Program-made: the position numbers and the translations under genes
In this document: positions 59,333-64,000 of the stretch, piece after piece
Position numbering within the stretch: the stretch's first letter is position 1
Layout: each line of letters opens with the position of its first letter
The notes under the pieces: model-generated
Database searches by the model: none
The model's input: the letters and a program-made list of their open reading frames with translations, nothing else
What the model was told of the DNA's origin: nothing
DNA from: Cronobacter dublinensis subsp. dublinensis LMG 23823
GTDB taxonomy: Bacteria; Pseudomonadota; Gammaproteobacteria; Enterobacterales; Enterobacteriaceae
DNA length: 64,000 nucleotides
Assembly (NCBI RefSeq): GCF_001277235.1
Contig: NZ_CP012267.1
Coordinates: forward strand, 124,001-188,000
Reading direction: 5' to 3'

Positions 59333-59497
59333 AAATGCGTCTCTGAATGCCGCATGTTCCGCGCCACGCACGGATACAACATTTTTCCGGTGGCGTCCTG
59401 CCACTGAAAATTGTCAGGCTTTGCTAAGGCCTGCAATATCCCCCCGCCATAATTGACTTAATCATCAGGAAACGTGTTCGGTAGAAACGCCCTGCTG

Positions 59498-59737
59498 TTA
59501 GCGATCAAAAAGCAAACCTATCAGCGTCTGATAGTGACTCTCTTCTTCAACGCTGGATGCCATTTCGAGACGACTAAGCAATTTGGTGCAAATGCTTTTT
59601 TTGTTCAGGAGTCGACCATCGCGCAGAATCTCAACCACGATTTGCCCTAAGGTTTCTTGCTGAGTTGGCAGCGCTGCTTTATCAAAGTATCGGGCAATGG
59701 CATTGGCTGAATCCGGGATATAACCGTTCTGACGCAT
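59498..59737 (-). CDS. ycgZ: YcgZ regulatory protein
   Basis: The 79-residue product closely follows E. coli YcgZ: DSANAIARYFDKAALPTQQE, TLGQIVVEILRDGRLLNKKS and an end with YQTLIGLLF. It is the first gene of the operon, with the long divergent control region toward bluF that contains TTGTACA boxes. E. coli YcgZ, YmgA and AriR act together on the Rcs phosphorelay. AGGAGTG before the ATG is a good ribosome site. Confidence 0.9.
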   Translation of the reverse strand: MRQNGYIPDSANAIARYFDKAALPTQQETLGQIVVEILRDGRLLNKKSICTKLLSRLEMASSVEEESHYQTLIGLLFDR

Positions 59738-59804
59738 ATGTCACTCCTGTTAAAATTTCGTAACTACGCAAGGAATAGTTAGCAGTATACTAATTACGTT
59801 AATC

Positions 59805-59825
59805 TTGTACACCGCTTTTGTATAA
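59805..59825. promoter_or_regulatory. BluR-like box near ycgZ
   Basis: TTGTACA-CCGCTT-TTGTATAA lies 68 bp upstream of ycgZ. The TTGTACAA core matches sites used by MlrA/BluR-type MerR regulators. Confidence 0.55.
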
Positions 59826-59958
59826 GTTAATGTCGCATTTCTGGTTAAAAAATTATCATAATCATATTTTTCAGTGACTTACATTAATAATTATTTTCGC
59901 TTTTGCAGATAATTCTGTACCGAAATTGCATTTTTATTGTCGAATCGGAGAAAAGAGG

Positions 59959-60028
59959 TTGTACAAGAGACGTAAAAGGTAAGCATTTTGTGAAAATTAT
60001 CGCCCTGATAACCCTGTAACCTGTACAA
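59959..60028. promoter_or_regulatory. Two further BluR-like boxes before bluF
   Basis: TTGTACAA occurs at 59959-59966 and TGTACAA at 60022-60028 in the 406-bp region between the divergent ycgZ and bluF. Together with the box at 59805 they suggest BluR control of both directions. Confidence 0.5.
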
Positions 60029-60143
60029 AAACCGTACCTGCTCCCCTGCCATTTTTTATCGGTATCTAAGCGCAATCATCGCAAGACGCATGAGGAGTCA
60101 TCTGTTAAGGTGGCGGCTAATTCACCTATTCACGGGATGTATG

Positions 60144-61361
60144 ATGCTCACAACCATAATTTATCGCAGTCATATCTGCGACGACGTGCCGGTCAGCGTA
60201 CTGGACGACATGGTGACGGCGGCGAACAACAAGAACGGTCAGGCCGATGTGACCGGCATTCTGCTTTTCAATGGCAGACATTTCTTCCAGCTGCTGGAAG
60301 GCCCGGAAGAGAGCGTGAAGTCCATTTACCGCGCCATCTGCGCCGATACGCGTCATTACAACCTGGTGGAGCTGCTGTGCGACTACGCGCCCGCGCGCCG
60401 CTTTGGTAAATCCGGCATGGAGCTGTTTGATTTACGCAACTATGAGCGTGACGAAGTGCTTCAGCATGTGCTGAACAAAGGCACCTCGAAATATCAGCTG
60501 GTCTACGGCGACCGCGCGTTGCAGTTTTTCCAGACCTTTGTTGAGGCGACGGAAAAAGAAAACTATTTCGAAATCCCGCCGGGTGATAGCTGGGATTTCA
60601 TTACCGAAGACGATGGCGTTCAGGCGCCGACCGATGCCGGGACGCAAACCGATTGCAGTTTCGCCTTCCAGCCGATTATCGATCCGCTCTCCCGTGAAGT
60701 GGTGTCGCTGGAGGCGCTCCTGCGTACGCCTGCGGGCGCGCCGCCAGAAACCTTCTTTGAAGGGTTAGAGGGCGCCGCCCTCTACGAGGCCGATCTGCAC
60801 AGCAAGAAAACCGCCTTCGCGATGGCGGGCGCGCTCAATATCGGCCAGCAGACGCTGTGCGTGAACCTGCAACCGATGACGCTGGTAACCCTGCCTGGCG
60901 CGGTGGATTTTCTGGTTAAGGAGATCCAGGCGAACGGGCTGGTGCCGGATCAGGTGATGGTGGAGTTTACCGAAAGCGAGGTGATCTCCCGCCTGGACGA
61001 ATTCACCGACGCTATCCGCCAGCTCAAAGCGGCGGGCCTGCGCGTGGCGATTGACCACTTTGGCGCGGGGTTTGCCGGCCTGCTGCTGCTGGCGCAGTTC
61101 CAGCCGGACCGCATCAAAATCAACCGCGATCTCATCCGCGACGTGCATAAAAGCGGCCCGCGTCAGGCCATCGTTCAGGCGCTGATCAAATGCTGCGCCT
61201 CGCTGGAAATCTCGATTTCCGCCGTCGGCGTGGAGAAAGCCGAGGAGTGGATGTGGCTGGAATCCGCAGGTATTACGCTTTTCCAGGGGTATCTGTTCGC
61301 TAAACCGGCGCTCGGCGGCATTCCGGCCGTCGCGTGGCCTGAAAAAAAATTCGGCCTGTAA
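60144..61361 (+). CDS. bluF: BluF blue-light sensor, BLUF domain plus degenerate EAL domain
   Basis: The start MLTTIIYRSHICDDVPVSVL at 60144 matches E. coli BluF (ATG 60141 is one codon earlier). The 405-residue protein has an N-terminal BLUF flavin domain with Tyr7 and Gln49 (NGRHFFQLLEG), then a capping region (YFEIPPGDSWDFI) and a C-terminal EAL-like domain (VMVEFTESEVISRLDEFTDA, IDHFGAGFAGLLLLAQFQPD). As in E. coli the catalytic EAL and metal residues are incomplete, so it is expected to bind BluR in a light-dependent way rather than cleave c-di-GMP. It lies upstream of and parallel to bluR, unlike the divergent order in E. coli. Confidence 0.93.
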   Translation: MLTTIIYRSHICDDVPVSVLDDMVTAANNKNGQADVTGILLFNGRHFFQLLEGPEESVKSIYRAICADTRHYNLVELLCDYAPARRFGKSGMELFDLRNYERDEVLQHVLNKGTSKYQLVYGDRALQFFQTFVEATEKENYFEIPPGDSWDFITEDDGVQAPTDAGTQTDCSFAFQPIIDPLSREVVSLEALLRTPAGAPPETFFEGLEGAALYEADLHSKKTAFAMAGALNIGQQTLCVNLQPMTLVTLPGAVDFLVKEIQANGLVPDQVMVEFTESEVISRLDEFTDAIRQLKAAGLRVAIDHFGAGFAGLLLLAQFQPDRIKINRDLIRDVHKSGPRQAIVQALIKCCASLEISISAVGVEKAEEWMWLESAGITLFQGYLFAKPALGGIPAVAWPEKKFGL

Positions 61362-61508
61362 ACGCCGCTCCCCCAATATGGCGCATGTTTAAACCTGCAT
61401 GCGCCATCCTCCTGTGATTCAACGCCTTTTCTATACACTTTTTTATTGCCCAGCGCGTGCGGAGTTCATACTCTTACTCTCCAGACGGCTCTTAAGTTAA
61501 CTTCACGG

Positions 61509-61534
61509 TTGTACAATTAATAAAAATTGTACAA
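61509..61534. promoter_or_regulatory. BluR autoregulatory site
   Basis: TTGTACAATT-AATAAA-AATTGTACAA is a perfect 10-bp inverted repeat, each arm containing the palindrome TTGTACAA. It lies 63 bp upstream of the bluR ATG at 61597, where a MerR-type autoregulator would bind. Confidence 0.75.
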
Positions 61535-61596
61535 GCTATGAGAAGTTAAATTTTTGAGAGATTCCTGTGTCGGTTTTGAGCGTGAGTGAAGATCCT

Positions 61597-62340
61597 ATGG
61601 CGTTTTACAGCATTGGCGAGATAGCAGAACGGTGCGGCATCAACCCCGTGACGCTGCGCGCCTGGCAGCGGCGCTATGGCCTGCTTAAACCCCAGCGCAG
61701 CGAAGGCGGTCACCGCCAGTTCGATGAAGACGACATTCAGCGTATCGAAGAGATAAAGCGGCTGGTGAAAAGCGGCGTTCCCGTGGGGAAAGTCAAAGCG
61801 CTACTGGATAAAGACCTCGTCGTCGCCCCGGAAGCCTGGCATGTGTTACAGGAAGAGATGATGACCGTGCTGCGCCAGGCGCGTCCTGCCACGCTGCGCG
61901 CCAAAATCACGGCGCTGGTGCGTGAAAACGCGGTAGACGGGCTTATCGATAATGTCTTTCTGCCGGTGCGTCGCCGTCTGGGGCTTGATCACTACACTGC
62001 GCCTTCCATGCGCAGCCTGATGGACGGCGCGCTGATTGAGTACGCAACGCTGTTTCTCGCCGAAGCGCGCAAGAAAACCACCAAAGAAGCACTGCTGATG
62101 GGGTGGGGTACAGTCGATCGCGCCCGCCTGTGGCTCGAAGCCTGTCGTCTCGCGCATCAGGGCTGGCATATCGATGTGCTTGCCGAGCCGCTTGATCTGC
62201 CGCACCCGGAGCTCTTCCCCAACCAGCATTTTTTTGTCTGGACCGACGAGCCACTCTCTGAAGGACAGCTGGAGCGGGTCTCCCACTGGCAGGCGCAGGG
62301 CTTCGCCATTACTTTTCTGACCGATGCAGAAACGGCGTAA
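61597..62340 (+). CDS. bluR: BluR, MerR-like repressor
   Basis: The start MAFYSIGEIAERCGINPVTL at 61597 aligns with E. coli BluR (MAYYSIGDVAERCG); a GTG at 61567 would add ten residues. The 247-residue protein has an N-terminal MerR winged helix (LRAWQRRYGLLKPQRSEGGH) and a C-terminal cobalamin-binding-like domain without the B12-ligating motif. It represses ycgZ-ymgA-ariR in the dark and is released by light-activated BluF. A perfect inverted repeat upstream suggests autoregulation. Confidence 0.92.
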   Translation: MAFYSIGEIAERCGINPVTLRAWQRRYGLLKPQRSEGGHRQFDEDDIQRIEEIKRLVKSGVPVGKVKALLDKDLVVAPEAWHVLQEEMMTVLRQARPATLRAKITALVRENAVDGLIDNVFLPVRRRLGLDHYTAPSMRSLMDGALIEYATLFLAEARKKTTKEALLMGWGTVDRARLWLEACRLAHQGWHIDVLAEPLDLPHPELFPNQHFFVWTDEPLSEGQLERVSHWQAQGFAITFLTDAETA

Positions 62341-62519
62341 TCGCGCCGCACCTCTCTCTATGCGGGCACTCCGCCCGCGTCAGCGCAGCCATTCACCTCA
62401 CCTGCCTCTTGCCTGATAGCTGACGACCCGCATCAGCGATATCATACGGCGCTTATAGGCTCCTTTCTGGCGTTCTGACGCGCGCTGGCGCGCCGGATGC
62501 TTTCATTGATGAGTGAATC

Positions 62520-63527
62520 ATGGATACAAAAACGAGATCCCGGACGGTGCTGAACCTGCCGGCGGGTTACTACGGCATGGTGTTAGGCCTTATCGGTATG
62601 GGGCTCGCGTGGCGTTACGCCAGTACCGTCTGGCCGGTAAGCCCGATAATTAGCAACGCGATCGTGGCGCTTGCGATGATTGTCTGGCTGTTGCTGAGCG
62701 TGGCGTTTGTCTGGCGCGCGGTGACATTCTGGCCGAGTGTGCAGGCCGAACTGCGCCACCCCGTGCAGAGCAGTTTTATCAGCCTGTTTCCCGCCACCAC
62801 GCTGCTGGTGGCCATTGGCATGACGCCCTGGTGTCGGCCCGTCGCGCTGGCGCTGTTCGCCGCGGGCGTGGCGGCGCAGTTAGGTTACGGCGCGTGGCAG
62901 TCAGCGGGGCTGTGGCGCGGCAATCACCCGGCCGAGGCCACCACGCCCGGTCTCTATCTGCCGACCGTCGCGAACAACTTTATCAGCGCGATGGCCTGCG
63001 GAGCGCTCGGGTATCCGGATGTCGGTTATCTGTTTCTCGGGGCGGGCGTGTTCTCCTGGCTGAGCCTGGAGCCGGTGATTTTACAGCGTCTTCGCAGCAC
63101 CGGCGCGCTGCCAGCGCCGCTGCGCACGTCACTGGGTATTCAACTGGCCCCGGCGCTGGTCGCCTGCAACGCCTGGCTTGCGGTCAACGGCGGCGAGGCG
63201 GATGTCTTCGCTAAAATGCTCTTCGGCTATGGTCTCCTGCAATTGCTGTTTATGCTGCGACTGATGCCGTGGTATCTGGCGCAGCCCTTTAACCCGTCGT
63301 TCTGGAGCTTTTCGTTCGGCATTTCGGCGCTGGCCAGCACCGGTCTGCATCTCGGCCACCACGGTCAGAGCGGGTTTTTCGCAGCACTCGCCGTTCCGCT
63401 GTTTATCTTCACCAATCTCATTATCGCGCTGCTGGTCGTGAAAACGGTTCTGCTGCTGATACAGGGTAAGCTGTTGATCCGCGTTGAACGCGAGACCCCG
63501 CCCGCCGCGCAGAAAGAGGGCGCGTAG
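62520..63527 (+). CDS. tehA: TehA tellurite-resistance/dicarboxylate-type channel protein
   Basis: The 335-residue, ten-span protein has the SLAC1/TehA fold: LNLPAGYYGMVLGLIGMGLA, HPVQSSFISLFPATTLLVAI and GLYLPTVANNFISAMACGAL. In E. coli TehA with TehB gives tellurite resistance when overexpressed; the native role is probably anion or weak-acid transport. No tehB methyltransferase lies next to it here, though it may lie outside the window. It is a single-gene unit. Confidence 0.88.
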   Translation: MDTKTRSRTVLNLPAGYYGMVLGLIGMGLAWRYASTVWPVSPIISNAIVALAMIVWLLLSVAFVWRAVTFWPSVQAELRHPVQSSFISLFPATTLLVAIGMTPWCRPVALALFAAGVAAQLGYGAWQSAGLWRGNHPAEATTPGLYLPTVANNFISAMACGALGYPDVGYLFLGAGVFSWLSLEPVILQRLRSTGALPAPLRTSLGIQLAPALVACNAWLAVNGGEADVFAKMLFGYGLLQLLFMLRLMPWYLAQPFNPSFWSFSFGISALASTGLHLGHHGQSGFFAALAVPLFIFTNLIIALLVVKTVLLLIQGKLLIRVERETPPAAQKEGA

Positions 63528-63693
63528 CACGGGGTGACAGTAAGCGCCGCGTGAACACCTGCACGGTATTCAGCGCGCGTCGGCGGCGCGCTGATAATCC
63601 CGCTTTTGATAATAAAGCGTGTCAGTTTTACTCTCTTATGTCTCCTGGCTGCGGCAGATAGACTTTGCCTCCTGCTTATATTCAGGAGAGATC

Positions 63694-64000
63694 ATGACCG
63701 CTATTTCCTCGCTTAAGGTTGACCGTCCGCTCCGACGGCTGGCGCTGCTCATCGCCTATATCCAGTTTACTAACGCGCTGGAATATATGATTTTTAACCC
63801 GGTTTTCAGTTATATGGCGCCGTGGTTTAACGTGCCCGTGACCTGGGCTGGCTATGTCACCGGGATCTACACGCTCGCGGCCGTCATCGCCGGGCTCACC
63901 GCCTGGCTGTGGATGGAGAAGCGTAATCAACGGCGCTTTCTCGCCGCCAGTATGGCCGTGCTCGGCGCGCTGACGCTGCTGATTTTGCTGACGGATAGCT
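63694..64000 (+). CDS. MFS transporter, 3' end outside the window
   Basis: ATG 63694 has CAGGAGAG upstream. The frame is open to the window edge, giving 102 residues: TAISSLKVDRPLRRLALLIA, QFTNALEYMIFNPVFSYMAP then TWAGYVTGIYTLAAVIAGLT and WMEKRNQRRF. Hydrophobic spans with a basic loop after the second one fit an MFS permease. The final part and the substrate cannot be judged. Confidence 0.75.
   Translation, partial: MTAISSLKVDRPLRRLALLIAYIQFTNALEYMIFNPVFSYMAPWFNVPVTWAGYVTGIYTLAAVIAGLTAWLWMEKRNQRRFLAASMAVLGALTLLILLTDS

Noticed and set aside
1..64000. Search by eye for tRNA, rRNA, CRISPR arrays, prophage integrases and intact transposases
   Set aside because: None was found. The array therefore appears to have moved by recombination and not by an element present in this window, as far as can be judged without software.

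Overview
The window looks like chromosomal DNA of an enterobacterium, probably Cronobacter or a close relative. The evidence is GC-rich coding sequence (by eye about 60%) with homologues of E. coli bluF, bluR, ycgZ, ymgA and ariR, plus mig-14, mipA, a plasmid-type citA and tehA. The genus is inferred from gene content; no marker gene fixes it. No tRNA, rRNA, CRISPR array or intact IS element was seen.

Region 1 (1-12,073): the 3' 11.5 kb of a contact-dependent growth inhibition (CDI) effector gene, cdiA, truncated at the left edge. It has haemagglutinin repeats, an AT-rich insert where a receptor-binding domain would be expected, a second repeat block, a VENN pretoxin motif, a variable C-terminal toxin and an overlapping cdiI.

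Region 2 (12,074-25,652): an AT-rich array of about eleven orphan toxin/immunity cassettes. Recognisable toxin types are a DNA/RNA non-specific endonuclease, a probable BECR-fold RNase, a glycine-rich membrane-type toxin, type 17 and type 33 polymorphic toxins and a possible cysteine-peptidase-like toxin. Most toxin parts are broken by single-base changes in homopolymers, while most immunity genes are intact. A 2-kb block is duplicated (15,644-17,606 and 19,150-21,094), and the array's right edge lies in a partial duplication of a histidine-phosphatase gene.

Region 3 (25,767-45,000): a histidine phosphatase; a membrane protein behind a perfect PmrA box; a ParB-like protein; a GNAT; an MFS pump; a CarG-like lipocalin-sized secreted protein pair; a WYL regulator with a VOC protein; mig-14; a possible 30-residue membrane protein; mipA divergent from a two-component system that leads into an RND efflux pair; then NUDIX, DinB, SnoaL-like and AraC genes, and a TetR/ABC-membrane pair with two clear operators.

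Region 4 (45,093-50,675): a compact three-gene minus-strand operon: WYL regulator, a protein with a restriction-endonuclease-like N-terminus and glycine-rich membrane segments, and a 1,068-residue protein with coiled coil and a beta-propeller-like C-terminus. I do not recognise it as a named system. It resembles a regulated defence module and is the best candidate for something undescribed.

Region 5 (51,087-64,000): citrate symporter citA with a ModA-like binding protein and a convergent LysR regulator; a second LysR with an MFS pump; decayed darcynin and TetR genes; an ABM monooxygenase; a phosphoesterase; the ycgZ-ymgA-ariR operon divergent from bluF-bluR with several TTGTACAA-type BluR-like boxes; tehA; and the start of another MFS gene cut by the right edge.
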